Part shown: positions 22,731 through 34,428 of the stretch, piece by piece | How positions within the stretch are numbered: the first letter of the stretch is position 1 | How the letters are laid out: each line of letters starts with the position of its first letter | Source: Allolobophora icterica | Taxonomy: Eukaryota > Annelida > Clitellata > Crassiclitellata > Lumbricidae | Direction: 5' to 3' | Assembly (NCBI GenBank): GCA_963556255.1 | Contig: OY744609.1 | Span: 8,150,517 to 8,214,516 of the forward strand | Length of the DNA stretch: 64,000 bases | Position numbers and translations under genes: made by a program | Notes under the pieces: model-generated | Told to the model about the DNA's origin: nothing | Seen by the model: the letters and a program-made list of their open reading frames with translations, nothing else | Databases searched by the model: none

Positions 22731-23694
22731 TATATTAATAAAGCCAGCTTTCTGTGTGTCTGTCTGTCTGTCTCTCTGTCTGTCTGTTTGACCGGGCTTA
22801 ACTTTTACAATTTTGCACCTTTTCACTCGAAACCTTCACTGCTGTGTCGGTCTCGGCATGGGACACCCAGTGGAGGGGTTCGCGTCCCCCGTTACCATGG
22901 TGAAAAACGGCCAAAACATCGCCCCAAGCGATAGGAAAATTACCGTCCCTCCAGTGACATTAGGCTTACTGCATTGGATGCAGTCCCTGCACTGACATTA
23001 GGATTACTGCATTGGATGCATGCGCACGTGTAATAAACATCGAAGAGAAATTTATTGTTGGTATGTCAATTTGAGGGTGGTGGTGGGGGGGTTGTGGTGG
23101 TTGTGGGGGGGTGGTGGTTGGGGTCGTGGGTGGGGAGGCGGGTGGTGGGTGGGGTGGTGGTGGTGGGGTGGGTGGGTGGGGTGTGGTGGGGGTGGTGGAG
23201 GTGGTGGGGGTGGTAAGAGGTGGTGGGGGTGGTGGGTGGGGGGTGGTGGTGGGGGTCGTGGGTGGGGAGGCGGGTGGTGAGTGGGGTGGTGGTGGTTGGT
23301 GGGTGTGTGGGGGGTGGTGGGGGTGGTGGAGGTGGTGGGGATGGTGGGAAGGGGTGGTGGTGGGTGGGTTTGGGTGGTGGGTGGTGGGGTGGGAGTGGGG
23401 GTGGAGGTGGTGGGGGTGGTGGGAGGGGGTGGTGGTGGGTGGGTTTGGGGTGGTGGGTGGTGGGAGTGGGGGGTGGTGGGGGGTGGGGTGGGGGGTGGGT
23501 GCATGGGGGTGGGTGGGGGGTGGTTTAGTGGTGGGGGTGGGGGTGGGGGGTGGTGGTGGGGGGAGGTGGGTGCATGTGGGTGGGTGGGGGTGGTTTAGTG
23601 GTGGGTGGTGGGGTGGGAGTGGGGGGGGTGGTGGGTGGTGGGGGTGCAGGGATTAAAACTTATAACCCCGGGCAACGCCGGGTAATCCAGCTAG
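22731..23694 (+). mobile_element. Non-autonomous Helitron
   Basis: Begins TCTATATTAATAAAGCC and ends with a GC-rich hairpin CCCGGGCAACGCCGGG at 23668-23683, eight bases further AATCCAG, then CTAG at 23691-23694. It sits between A and T with no target duplication. The TC start, subterminal hairpin and CTAG end are the hallmarks of Helitrons. There is no Rep/helicase frame. The interior holds a (TCTG)n run near the 5' end and the G-rich array at 23077-23648. Confidence 0.9.
23077..23648. repeat. GGT/GGGGGT minisatellite inside the Helitron
   Basis: About 570 bases with almost only G and T on the plus strand and many runs of three to seven G, so G-quadruplex formation on the plus strand is likely. 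Long G/V/W-rich frames are artefacts. Confidence 0.95.
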
Positions 23695-24029
23695 TATCAC
23701 AATAACGACAGTGAGTACAAACTCATAAAACTTCTGGCAATGACGTCAAAGTCAAAAGGTCAATCCAAAAGGGTCGCACTGACCCGCTGAGGCTGGATTG
23801 CCTCTTTCTGGATAATATCTGGCAGTAGTAACAGTGCAGATATGAAATGTACTAAATAAGTGTATAGTAAAAAAATCTGTAATGGATTAAAACATTAAAC
23901 ACTAAACATAGTGTAAGTTTTTAAACACAGCAAACAGATTAAGTTTTTCTTAAATAATGGTAGTTTAATACACAGAGCTTTAATACTAACATCAGCTTTC
24001 ATGAAAAGTGTCAGAGTTCTCTGACAAAT

Positions 24030-24305
24030 AAGCCATCAAACTATTTTAACGAGGTTTTTTGATTGCTGGCCCTATACCTACTTTCTGGAACTCCCTCTCC
24101 TTCAGTGGTGTCTATTCAGTCATTTGTGTTATTTCATTCTCAAGTTAAAACCTACCATACCTCTTTCAAATTGATTATCCACCATAGGCTGCCTCTGTCT
24201 TAGTGGACTAATCTTCTGGATATTGACCTGGTTTGATGTGCCATCAATTGATGCCTTGTGCATTAAACACCGGCGCAATAGGAATTTACTGATTACAATT
24301 ATAAT
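24030..24305 (+). mobile_element. LINE family B 3' fragment
   Basis: Last RT block remnants (AGPIPTFWNSLS-like) and the family tail GCATTAAACACCGGCGCAAT. Confidence 0.8.
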
Positions 24306-24699
24306 CAATGCATAATATGAATGTGGGACAAACAGGTCCCCGCAAGCTGTAAAGTGAAGCATATGTCAACTTGGCTCAATTGAAACAAGAACACATATTG
24401 GCTTCAATGTACCCAAAGTCAAAATCCTGTTACCGCTACTTCAGTTTTGGAGAGTGTGGCGCCCTCAAGGGAGGTTCCAACGAACCAACAACAAAATCCA
24501 GTAATTAAACTGAGAAACTCTTACAACTAATTCACTGACTTTCACTTAGAGATTGTTATTGTCCCGGTAATTAGTAACTTGCTTGGGCTCGACCTCCTCA
24601 CTCTCCCTCCTGTCCAGGTTTGCAACTGCCTGAAAAACCAGTGATACTGAACCGGGTCAGGAGCTCCTCTTATTTAGAGTGGCGCTATATAAACTCTCG

Positions 24700-24980
24700 A
24701 TTACAATTACAATTGCGACGGTGTCTAATTACAATTACAATTGCGCCCGTGTCTAATGCATAAACCGTTATCTTTTTGAGTCCAATGACGAGTGCATGGC
24801 ACACCAAAACCAAGCCATAATCAGGTAAATATCCAGAAGATCAGTCCGCAAGTCGAGAACGAAATGAGGCGACTGAGAAGAGTGCACAGACACAGGTAGA
24901 GTTCCAAAAAGTAGGTCCAGCAACCGAAAAGCTCATTTACCAAGAACAGTTATTGATTTAGGTTTGAACAAACAAAGATA
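24700..24980 (-). mobile_element. LINE family B, 3' part, split by a SINE
   Basis: The minus-strand tail and last RT block run from about 24960 to 24720 and continue from 25218 beyond the SINE insertion. Confidence 0.8.
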
Positions 24981-25217
24981 ATTCATTCATTCATTCATTC
25001 CGGATATTTCTATAGCGCCTCTCGAAGTCAACTACTACTCAGAGGCGCTCCCGACTACAGCATTTGATATTTGTGCCGGAATTTTCATGCCGAGGCGCCA
25101 CGAGCAATTGTGAGTGAAGGACTTGCCCAAGGTCCGTACGCAGCGGCTAGAGTGGGATTCGAACCTGCAACCCTCCGGTCACAAGGCGCCGAACTTACCA
25201 CTGAGCCACCACGCCCC
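24981..25217 (-). mobile_element. tRNA-derived SINE with LINE A-type tail
   Basis: From 25217 on the minus strand: GGGGCGTGGTGGCTCAGTGG (A box), then GGGTTGCAGGTTCGAATCCC (B box), a SINE body with CTTGGGCAAGTCCTTCACTC, then GGGAGCGCCTCTGAGTAG...GAGAGGCGCTATAGAAAT and an (ATGA)n tail. It is nearly the same as the plus-strand copy at 38340-38577 and is inserted inside LINE B. Confidence 0.92.
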
Positions 25218-26720
25218 ATAATCATATGAACTCGTTTAATAATGACAAGTCTGGGGAAAAGAACTGATTTAAGTATGGTGGCACGCTAGAGTTCACAGTT
25301 TTATAAACTATGAGCCCCAATTAAACAAATTCTTTGCTGAACAAGTTCTAAGCCAATGCAAAGACTGAAGCACAGCAGTAATATGTTCATATTTTGAAGT
25401 ATTAGTTATGACTCTAGCCAAAGAGTTGTGCACTCTCTGCACAGCTTCAGGATGTTTTCCTTATTGATACCAGTAACAAGCGAGTTACAGTAATCTAGTC
25501 AACTGGAAACCAATGCATTTGCCATATAGAAGTCCTGGCAGGCATGAACACATAACGCCTAATTCTGCATATGTCATGAATGAACATCTATGATGACTTA
25601 AAATACTGTTTACATGGCCAGTGAGAAACTTGGTTGAATAGAAAACTATGCCTTAGTTGCGAGCAACTGTCTGCACAACAGTTGAGTCACCAAGTTTCAA
25701 TGACTTAAGCCAATCAGATTTTTTAAGTTGCTGCCAAGTAGCAGAAATTCAGTCTTTGATGGGTTTAGGAAGACTTTATTGGCCGCCATCCAAGACTGTA
25801 CCTCATCAGAGACAGCAGACAACAACTGCACAGATGAGTCACATGACAGACTATCAAATGAAATGTAGGTTTAAGTATCCTCAGCATATTTGCATGTTTG
25901 AGAGATTACCCCGGTCGAGGGGATTTTGGAGGCCTGGATGTCCTCAAACCGCCTACGGTTAACCCGGCAAAGACCCGGTACATCCATTTGGTACGCGCTA
26001 AGAGCTTGCAAAAATTAACCTCGAGGCTCTGGCATATAGGTCTCTGCACTGGCCAGGCGTTGTCTCGAGGAATTTGCTCCCTACCTGCGGGAGCTTTGTC
26101 GCCCTACCTGCGGGAGCTTTGTCGCCCTACCTCAGGGTCGGTCCTGCGACGATCTGCTCTTTGCTCGGCTGACCAGGCAATCTCTTGGTCCCGCATGCGA
26201 ACAGCCATTATGCAGCGCCGTTCTTTTTGGTCGCTGGCTCGGAAGCTGGAATGTCCTCCCTGTTGCACTCCGCCTGGTCTCTTTGACTCACCCTGCCTTG
26301 TTCTTTACAAACTTAAAGACTACTCTCTTTAACCTAAGTGTATCGCTATCAAATGAAATGTAGATTTGAGTATCATCAGCACAGAAATGATATTTCAGTG
26401 AATGATTATCCAGCAATGTTCCTAGTGGTGTGGTTTATAATGTAAACAAAAGAGGACCAAGCACAGAACCTTGTGGAACACCAGATGACAACAATGTACT
26501 AAGTGAATAATTACTATTTAAAGACACTAATTGAGTGCGTGGACTTAGATAAGTACTAAACCAATTTAGTGCAGGACCAGAGACCCCATTGCAGTGCTGA
26601 AGGCGATGAAGAAGAAGATAATGATCCACAGTATCAAAAGCAGCAGACAAGTCAAGAAGAACAAGTGATGTAACCTTTCCCTTGTCTATTGAGCTAATTG
26701 TCATTATGAACAGCAAGAAG
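25218..26720 (-). mobile_element. LINE family B, RT portion, interrupted by a LINE A piece
   Basis: The minus strand from 26720 encodes LDLSAAFDTVDH and GVPQGSVLGPLLFTL, then continues in broken frames to 25218. A rearranged LINE A fragment (25890-26335, plus strand) interrupts it. The host sequence CTATCAAATGAAATGTAG is repeated on both sides of that insert (25851-25886 and 26346-26381). Confidence 0.85.
25890..26335 (+). mobile_element. Rearranged LINE A fragment nested in LINE B
   Basis: It matches LINE A in two non-adjacent blocks: the post-YADD block around 25915-26030 and the last RT block from 26040. The middle is deleted. A 25-bp unit CTACCTGCGGGAGCTTTGTC is duplicated at about 26083-26132. 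Confidence 0.75.
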
Positions 26721-26744
26721 TGCAGATTCTGTTGAGTGAAACTT

Positions 26745-27000
26745 ATGATAAGCAGACCAAAAAGGGGATTACCTGCTTTCTGAAACTCTCTCCCTGTGTC
26801 ATTGGGCTCTGTTCTGTCGCTTGTGTTATTTCGTTCTCAACTTAAAACTTACCTCTTTCAAATTGCTTATCCACCACAGTGGACTGATCTCCTGGATCTT
26901 GACCTAATTACGGCTTGGTTTTGGTATGCCATCGATTGATACCCTTCGCATTAGGCACCAGCGCAATATAAGTTACTAATTACAATTATAATTAAGTACC
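26745..27000 (+). mobile_element. LINE family B 3' fragment
   Basis: The last RT block is degraded. The tail reads GCATTAGGCACCAGCGCAAT and is followed by (AAT)n at 27008-27054. Confidence 0.8.
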
Positions 27001-27007
27001 ACATAAT

Positions 27008-27056
<49 letters not shown>

Positions 27057-27189
27057 CACTTAATCTCTAAGTCCCTGAGGGCATGAAGTACCTCAGGGCA
27101 AAAAAAATAATAATAATAACAATAACAATGAACATGGCGATGAAAATAATATTCAGCAGTAAGCCTTTACTAGACATTTTAACCCATCC

Positions 27190-27955
27190 AAAGGTTAAAA
27201 GACCATTGATGAAAAACGCATTTCACTAGCAACAAGAACAGCATGCAGGAACTTACTTACTAAGATCCTACGGGCCGTTATACAAGAACCACATAGCCCC
27301 TCAAAATGGCAAGATCTACTTCAATTGTCATCGAAAATTCTATCTAAGCCCAAGAGGGGAGGCGAAAAGCGGAATTTGGGCAAAATAATTCAACAGTGGG
27401 TTGAAGCCTGGCATAGTGGAATGGTCTTTTCTGATGTAGCTAAAGAAATCGCACCATCTGACACACGGACTGGCAGGAGTAACGACAAGACCTACCATGG
27501 GAGAAAATATCTTGCCCAGGCAGTGTCTAGCAGACTCAAAGACAGCGACATAAAAGAGGCCTTTCTTTTGCTATGCTCTGATGACGTTCCTGTAGAAGAT
27601 TCACCTAGAGTGATGGAAGAACTGCAGAAGAACCACCCAAAGGCTTACGATGACTGCAGAACACTACCATGCCCTTAGGAAGACAGGTTTGATACCATAC
27701 AGGTTTCTGAAAAGATGGTTTGTAATGCTATAGCTTCCTTTCCGGCGGCATCTAGCAGAGGACCAGATGGCTTCACACCACAACATCTAAAGAACCTACT
27801 GTCTAATACAACAGACAAGGATTTTGTGCAGACTACTTCTGACCTAATCAATCTACTGCTGAGAGGCGGGCTACCGAAACACATTGCAGAGATTTTGTAT
27901 GGCGGTAGACTAATAACACTTGGGAAAAAAGATGGTGGAATTAGACCATAGTGAG
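27190..27955 (+). mobile_element. LINE fragment: pre-RT and RT finger region with one in-frame stop
   Basis: An open plus frame from about 27200 runs through RNLLTKILRAVIQ, GKIIQQWVEAWHSG and KYLAQAVSSRLKD to a TAG at 27676-27678. It continues in the same phase with EKMVCNAIASFPAASS, RGPDGFTPQHLKNLL and GRLITLGKKDGGIRP, an RT finger segment. It stops before the palm and joins directly to a short CACTTTATAAATTCC tail. This looks like an internally deleted LINE copy. The clade is not determined; it is not family A or B. Confidence 0.75.
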
Positions 27956-28009
27956 AGGCACTTTATAAATTCCCAGATACCATACCATACCATACAACTG
28001 CATTTTATA

Positions 28010-28300
28010 TTTCCCTTGTTAAAAAGTTCAGAAGTGCATACACAACCCACTCACAGAATATCGATGGCACTGAACAATTGTGAGTGAAAGACTTGCTAAA
28101 GATCCTACGCTACACAGTGCAATGACCTCCTGAGAGGAAGCTCTAACCCGTACTGTCCATGTTATAAGCTAAACGCTCTAACCAATCGGCTACCATGCCC
28201 CATATCTTCCTGATTATGGCTTGATTTTCATACCCCATCAGATGACTTGTGCATTAGATACCAGTGCAACAGAAGTTACAAATATCAATTGCATGTTTAG
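28010..28300. mobile_element. tRNA-derived SINE head (minus) next to a LINE B 3' tip (plus)
   Basis: 28030-28202 on the minus strand has GGTAGCCGATTGGTTAGAGC and a degraded B box. 28203-28295 on the plus strand is a family B tail (GCATTAGATACCAGTGCAAC). Confidence 0.65.
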
Positions 28301-28319
28301 CATATAGTTATTTATTTAT

Positions 28320-29420
28320 TTATTATTACGAAATTTTTAATGTGCACAAAGTCACACAGGTATGCGAATCTGAGGCATGGTTAGTCAATCACCAGAGGAA
28401 GAGCAATTAGATATTCACGTGTGAAAGCCAGTGAGAAGTAGTGAGTTTTGAGGCATTTCTTGACAGAGGAAGAAGAGGTCGAACAATAGATAAACATTTG
28501 TAGTCAGTTCCATGCCTTAGGGGCAGCAACAGGAACTGCACGAGAACCCATGGCAGTGCTACACCTAGGCTCAACCAAAAGACCCATAACCGAAGACCGC
28601 AGACTGCATGGCAAAATGTAAGGAGAAAGTAGTGGTTGAAAGTAGGAAGGAGTGCACATTGTGAAGGTTTTATAGGTCATAGTTCAAACAGGCCAGTTTA
28701 AATCTGATTCTGAATTCTACAACAAGCCAATGCAGCTGATGGACAGGCCCCTAGCCAGTCACCAGTCCACCAGTCCTTTGGACGGGTGACGATTATTTTA
28801 GACGAGCATAAATTGTGCATGATTCTCCTCCAGCACCATCCAGCTTCTTCTATAGAGCCACTGCGAGCATTCAGATGACAGTTCTGTATGGAGCACCAGG
28901 TGATATTAGGCTCTGTAAACAGCATAGGAGCATTGCAATCGGACTCGTACGGTCGCGACTTCATACGCTCACTTCGAATACTTTTGGATGGGCCACTCTT
29001 TATCTCTGGCTAAGGGCCTGCTGCTGGAGCAGTTAATGAGTTTGAACGAGAAGATACATGCAGCACCACACGAGCCAGAGAATTTTGGATGCGTTGAAGC
29101 GTGTTGACTTGAAGGTCTGACATGACTGCAAACACAGAGTTGGCATAATCGAGGCAAGTGCAGAAAAGAGAACATGCTATGGTCTGTGACATGTTGTTGG
29201 TATGATTAGACCTTATGTGATGAATTGCCCTGATATGGCAGAAACAATATTTGCAAAGATTTATTAAGTGGGATTGGAATGTGAGATCACTGTCCAAAGT
29301 GACCCCAGAGTTTTGACAGTCTTCGATATCGAAACAACAGTGCCAGCAAGGTCAACACTAGAATGAGAAAGGAAAGAGTGCAGTCGTCAATGTGAGAAAA
29401 TTAATTATAAATTTGTGTGG
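28320..29420 (-). mobile_element. LINE fragment, third family
   Basis: Minus 29297-29040 encodes DSDLTFQSHLINLCKYCF, then SLFCTCLDYANSVFA and LQRIQNSLARVVLH, an RT thumb of another LINE. The 3' tip at 28323-28377 recurs at 49078-49143 next to the long ATGT array. Frames are broken. Confidence 0.75.
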
Positions 29421-30590
29421 TGTCTTCCATTGCATTGGTGCAGCATAAACAGTGAAAAAACATTCACCACTCTAAAGCATCATAGTAGCTCAGTATTGTT
29501 TGCTTAATGCAAAACACCATGCTTACCTTCAAATACTGGTCTAAGGTGTCAGGTGCAGGCAGCAGGGACAAAGTTTCAGCATTGCTCCTTGAATCGCTGA
29601 TCCAGTGAAAGCAATCGTCGATTGCTTTTTGTTGAACATCGTTTCCTGTTTGGAAAGAAATGTGTAGGGGGTTTGAGTGATTCTGTTGACCAGTAATCAT
29701 TACCTTGCCCAACAATTCTCTCTTGCAATAATAATAACAACAACAACAATTAGCAACCTCTAAAAGATTAAGAAGAGAGGCAGCCAATTAGACAATCTAA
29801 TTTTGCATAAGCAATACATTTGAAAACTTTAGGTAACTACTTTGAAATTGATAATGAAATGAAAGAAGTGATTGAGCAGGGACAGAGTTTCCAAATTTAG
29901 GTCCAACAGACCAATACAATACAATACAGATACATTTGATATATCGCCCTTTTTCTTAAGTTCAGAACTGCACTTCTGTGTGTGCACACGACCATATGAC
30001 TGCCCCAGTGTAGGCTCGAACCCGTCCTCCCCGCGTTACAGGCTACCATGCCACACAAGAAAAGTTCTAGTCCCAGTTAGGAACAAAGAAAAACAATCTG
30101 GTTACCTACCAGAATAATGGCCAGCCAGGGAAATAAGCAATGATTTTGGGTAATTCGGCTAACATGCAATGTTTTGTAAACACGTTCCAATGTGAAACAA
30201 ATCCTTTGCTGAAGCCTGTGCAAAGATTGGAATTTACGCATTTATTATCTTAGTTTCACATACCTGACTCAAGCGTGATGGCAGACATAGTTTTACGGAA
30301 TTTGAGTCTCTGTAAAAACCGTGGATAAGTTTCTGACGATCCAATGTGTTGCTGAAAATGCCTCGTAACAACGCAAGCACATGTCACATCTTCTGCGCAT
30401 GGATGCAGAGTTTAACGACATTTTTATGACAACAAAAGCCGTTGACGAAGGCAGAAATTATTTTCGCATACTGCGCATTTTTATTTTTCTCTGATTTCAA
30501 TTATTTCTTCATCATTTGCGATGCATCAGTTTTAAAAGAAAATGAACAGATCTAATCCGCCATCATCCATCTTGGCTGACTAAGATGTGG
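29421..30590. other. Mostly unassigned sequence with one tRNA-like SINE relic
   Basis: Minus 30060-30005 holds a B-box-like GACGGGTTCGAGCCTAC relic. Otherwise I see no exon or element ends. Confidence 0.4.
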
Positions 30591-30632
30591 GTCACAACTT
30601 CAAGCCAGTGGGTCACAACTTCAAGCCAGTGA
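30588..30632. repeat. 21-bp tandem duplication
   Basis: GTGGGTCACAACTTCAAGCCA occurs twice in a row. Confidence 0.95.
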
Positions 30633-30719
30633 TGAGGTAAATAAGTAAGGAAGCGAGCAAAAAGATTAATTCAGGAATATAACCGTCGCCTTCGACTTCT
30701 TAACTAAGTGGATTGTCAT

Positions 30720-30993
30720 AAATCCACTCAAATACCTAAATAACCTATCTAAATGCCCGGTTTGTTTATGATGAAGCAGCTTCATCCGCACTGGCCACGA
30801 ATTACAAGTACACTCAAAGATAACTTTGTTGTTACTTCTGTTTGAATGGATTGACTGGATTTCACTCCATGGAACGCTGTTTGGTTGAACTCCAAAGACG
30901 TGTACTTGTAATTCGTGGCCAGTGCGGATGAAGCTGCTTCATCATAAACAAACCGGGCATTTAGATAGGTTATTTAGGTATTTGAGTGGATTT
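30720..30993. repeat. Perfect 94-bp inverted repeat around an 86-bp loop
   Basis: 30720-30813 is the exact reverse complement of 30900-30993 over all 94 bases. The arms themselves contain the palindrome GATGAAGCAGCTTCATC. No open frame or clear target duplication is seen. It may be a fold-back element or the source of a hairpin RNA. Confidence 0.93.
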
Positions 30994-31299
30994 ATTCAGT
31001 GCGAAAATCTATATGGACAAAGCTTCGTCAATCGACTAATCCAAATGTATTACATGTAGAATGTGTTGGTATGGTTCAGTTTTAACTTTTTAAGTCGGAT
31101 TTGAAATACATGGGAATAGCAAGTATAGGCCTACGCGTCAAAACAGCAACGTTGGACGGAACCTAACTCATCATCTTAAGAGTTGTCAGAGAATGCACAC
31201 AGATAATTAGTGCAGGATGGATAGTCTGGGATAGATAGTAAATTTCAGCGGTTACAGAAGTTTTAACATATATGCACAGCATGATAACTTAAATATATA

Positions 31300-31350
31300 C
31301 GCGCCTCTGAGTAGTTGCCTTGAAGGGGCGCTATATAAATTCCGTTGATT
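31300..31350 (+). mobile_element. Isolated family A tail
   Basis: GCGCCTCTGAGTAG...GGGGCGCTATATAAATTCC followed by TTGATTGATTGA. Confidence 0.8.
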
Positions 31351-31836
31351 GATTGATATACACGTTTTTGATTGAAGGCCTTAATGGTTTGCGGTACGTC
31401 AAACTACTATTTGTAATAAACGAATACTTACTGGCGAACATGTTTAATTAGGCTAGTAAACTGCATCGAACAATGCAGTAGGGCCTACACAACGACCTCT
31501 TATATATAACGGCCTACACCGCCGTCACTATCAAAGCGTAGGACTATAGGCCTAACATTCACATTTACATGTTAACGTAAATTAATATCGTAAATACCCC
31601 CCCGCCCCCAGAAATAAAGTAACATATTAATTTGTTATGTTAAAAATGTAAAAATGCTAAAAAGCCATTTAATGCTTACGGTTTTGTTACACAAAATAAT
31701 ATATTTCCTTGCGCCGGATTTGAACCTCTGACCGTGAGCTCACACACCGCACAGTTAATCCAATACACCACTGAGGACTCACATGCACAGCATGATAAAG
31801 AACTTATATAATCCATAACTTGTCTCAACGTGCTCC

Positions 31837-32720
31837 ATATCTTATCCTGATACTAAGATGTTTGTGTTCATTACTGTTTGTATTGTGTGTAGGCTTAATG
31901 TTTTTCTATCTGATTGCGTGTCGATTTAGGCGTTCTGCATTTGTAGAGAATTTGTGGTCAAATGTTACATGACCAGCAACCGTATAAATGTCTGGCTACT
32001 GAGAAAGTTGAGCTTGTAATAATAATTTCCTAAGTTTATTTTAACTTGTAGCCAAAATTGAATAATAGACAAAATGTTTAATAATTTTTAGAATCATTTT
32101 ATAACTAGATGGTCGATATGTAAATATAAGATGTAGCGGTGGTGTAGTGGTGCAGGCCTTTGCCTTGTTATCCGAGGGTCCTAGGTTCGAATCCACCTCA
32201 AGCCACTTTGGATTTTAAGTTTGCAAAATATTTAATTACATTCTGCAATATTATTTTTAAAAATTATTATTAACAGTTATATCTTATCCTGATACTAAGA
32301 TGTTTGTGTTCATTACTGTTTGTATTGTGTGTAGGCTTAATGTTTTTCTATCTGATTGCGTGTCGATTTAGGCGTTTGCATTTGTAGAGAATTTGTGGTC
32401 AAATGTTACATGACCAGCAACCGTATAAATGTCTGGCTACTGAGAAAGTTGAGCTTGTAATAATAATTTCCTAAGTTTATTTTAACTTGTAGCCAAAATT
32501 GAATAATAGACAAAATGTTTAATTATTTTTTAAAATCATTTTATAACTAGATGGTCGATATGTAAATATAAGATGTAGCGGTTGTGTAGTGGTGTAGGCC
32601 GTTGCCTTGTAATCCGAGGGTCGCAGGTTCGAATCCACCTCAAGCCACTTTGGATTTTAAGTTTGCAAAATATTTAATTACATTCTGCAATATTATTTTT
32701 TAAATTAATATTAACAGTTA
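31837..32720 (+). repeat. 442-bp tandem duplication, each unit with a tRNA-like segment
   Basis: 31837-32278 and 32279-32720 are direct neighbours and nearly identical, with a handful of substitutions and small indels. Each contains a tRNA-like segment (32134-32206 and 32575-32647) with GTGTAGTGGTG and AGGTTCGAATCC. The anticodon and T stems do not pair well, so they are unlikely to be functional tRNAs. Confidence 0.9.
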
Positions 32721-32809
32721 ATATTAACGCTGAAGAAGTATGTTTAAGGACAAAGTATAATAATAACCTGTTAATATCAACGATTTCAGCATTGTTAAAA
32801 ATATTTTTA

Positions 32810-32900
32810 AAAATATCCATCGTCGGGAATCGAACTGGGTTTTTTCCACGAAAGTAGACCTTCGAAACGCGCTAACCACTTGAGCTAAACATGACAACCC
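32810..32900 (-). mobile_element. tRNA-like relic
   Basis: The minus strand reads TAGCTCAAGTGGTTAGCGCG and CAGTTCGATTCCCG at tRNA spacing, without a matching acceptor stem. Confidence 0.5.
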
Positions 32901-33099
32901 AACGGAACGGTTATTAACAGTCTAATAATCAGCTCTTTACTTGTGTCAAAGCAGCATCTACCTTTTATATTTTACATAGGCCTATCTAAATATTTATCTT
33001 TCTGCCTGACAGTGATCCCATACCTGTCTTATTATCTGTGTCGCTGCATATCTTGGAAGATGGACTCGGACCTCCTGTTGATTAATCTTTGGAAACCCC

Positions 33100-33190
33100 T
33101 CGGATTTGACGAGGCGCTCGAGAATAAGTTGTTGCCCTGCGCTTGGCTTTCGAGCGGCGCTTTAGACGTTTGGACATTACGATTACGGTG
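33100..33190 (+). mobile_element. Dispersed repeat C tail
   Basis: GAGGCGCTCGAGAATAAG ... CCCTGCGCTTGGCTTTCGAG ... GCGCTTTAGACGTTTGGACA. Other copies are at 22590, 34190, 36090-36370, 36940 and 52264. Confidence 0.75.
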
Positions 33191-34428
33191 TCTGCGTAGC
33201 TGACATGGTGCAAGACGACACCGCTAAGCTATAGTTCTGCCATAGTTTTGCAATTTCAACCGGAGATTTTTGCCTTATATAGCCTAATTTTACGGTCAAG
33301 TACCGTGAGTACAAGAACCATGAAAGATTTTTGGTTGATTACAGTAGGAAACCGTAATTGAATGCGAATCATCATTTTACGGTTACTAACATTCAAATAA
33401 TACTGTCAAATACATTAAAAAAACTGCAACTTCTTACAGGTTATATAAAGAATATACTTACTTACTTACTTACTTATATTAGTGTAACGGATCTCTGCGT
33501 ATTCATATTCGTCGACATGTTGCGGAACTGTTATCTGGTAGATAGTACAGGTGTGTATCTAAATAAGTAGAGGGGCCTAAATTCGTAATCAAATATTAGG
33601 CATAATGCCTGGGGAACAATCAGTTACATTAATGTATGTACATTATAGTATTAGGCCTAGTAGTATAGTCACTCTATTGATCACCAGAAACTTAAACATT
33701 TTTACACACAATGCAGTTCACAGCAATAATCGTCAAGTGGATAACTCAAAAATAACCATATGTAGAGTCGTATGTTTACATACATTTTCTATAGCGCCTT
33801 TTAAGTGCATCACAAAAGCACTGCCAGCGCCAGAGTAAATGACGTTCATGTCATTAAGAATTCAGAGTTAATCAATAAGTGAACAGTGCCAAGATTACCA
33901 GAACACTGGCGAGCTCCTACCGACACGTAGAACTCAGCCGACGGATTCCAACACAGAGCCAACAGCAGACACCATGCTTTGTGTTCTTGTACCATACGTG
34001 GCGTCGAAGAAGTTACGATAGGCGTCGTGGGTTGCAACACACGAACTCCAACACCAAGCAGTCCCTTGCAGATGGCAGTTTAGGTAAAGTACGACAAGGT
34101 TAGGTAGCGTGGTAGGCTACTGTTCATGTATTACATACCTTGTGCATTACTAAAGCGGCGCTATAAAAGTCGTTGTATTACACGAATACTTGAATCACGA
34201 AAATAGTCTGGTGCCCTGCGCTTGGCCTTTGAGTGGCGCTTTAGAAGTTTGGAGATTACGATTACAAATTTTACGTGGTATTCCTAAAGATAGGCTTACT
34301 TGAAGATTTAGGCTTGTTCATATTCGAACATTCATCCATGCCTCAGACTTCCTTACAACAAGCGCAAAAACTGCTTTAAATATATATAAAATTTACATGG
34401 AAATATTAAATTATACATTAGCCTATAT

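Noticed and set aside
23020..23656. Glycine/valine/tryptophan-rich frames up to 181 codons
   Set aside because: Translation of the G-rich minisatellite inside the Helitron.
32575..32647. Candidate threonine-like tRNA gene (TGT in the anticodon position)
   Set aside because: Anticodon and T stems mispair, and the segment is part of a duplicated repeat.
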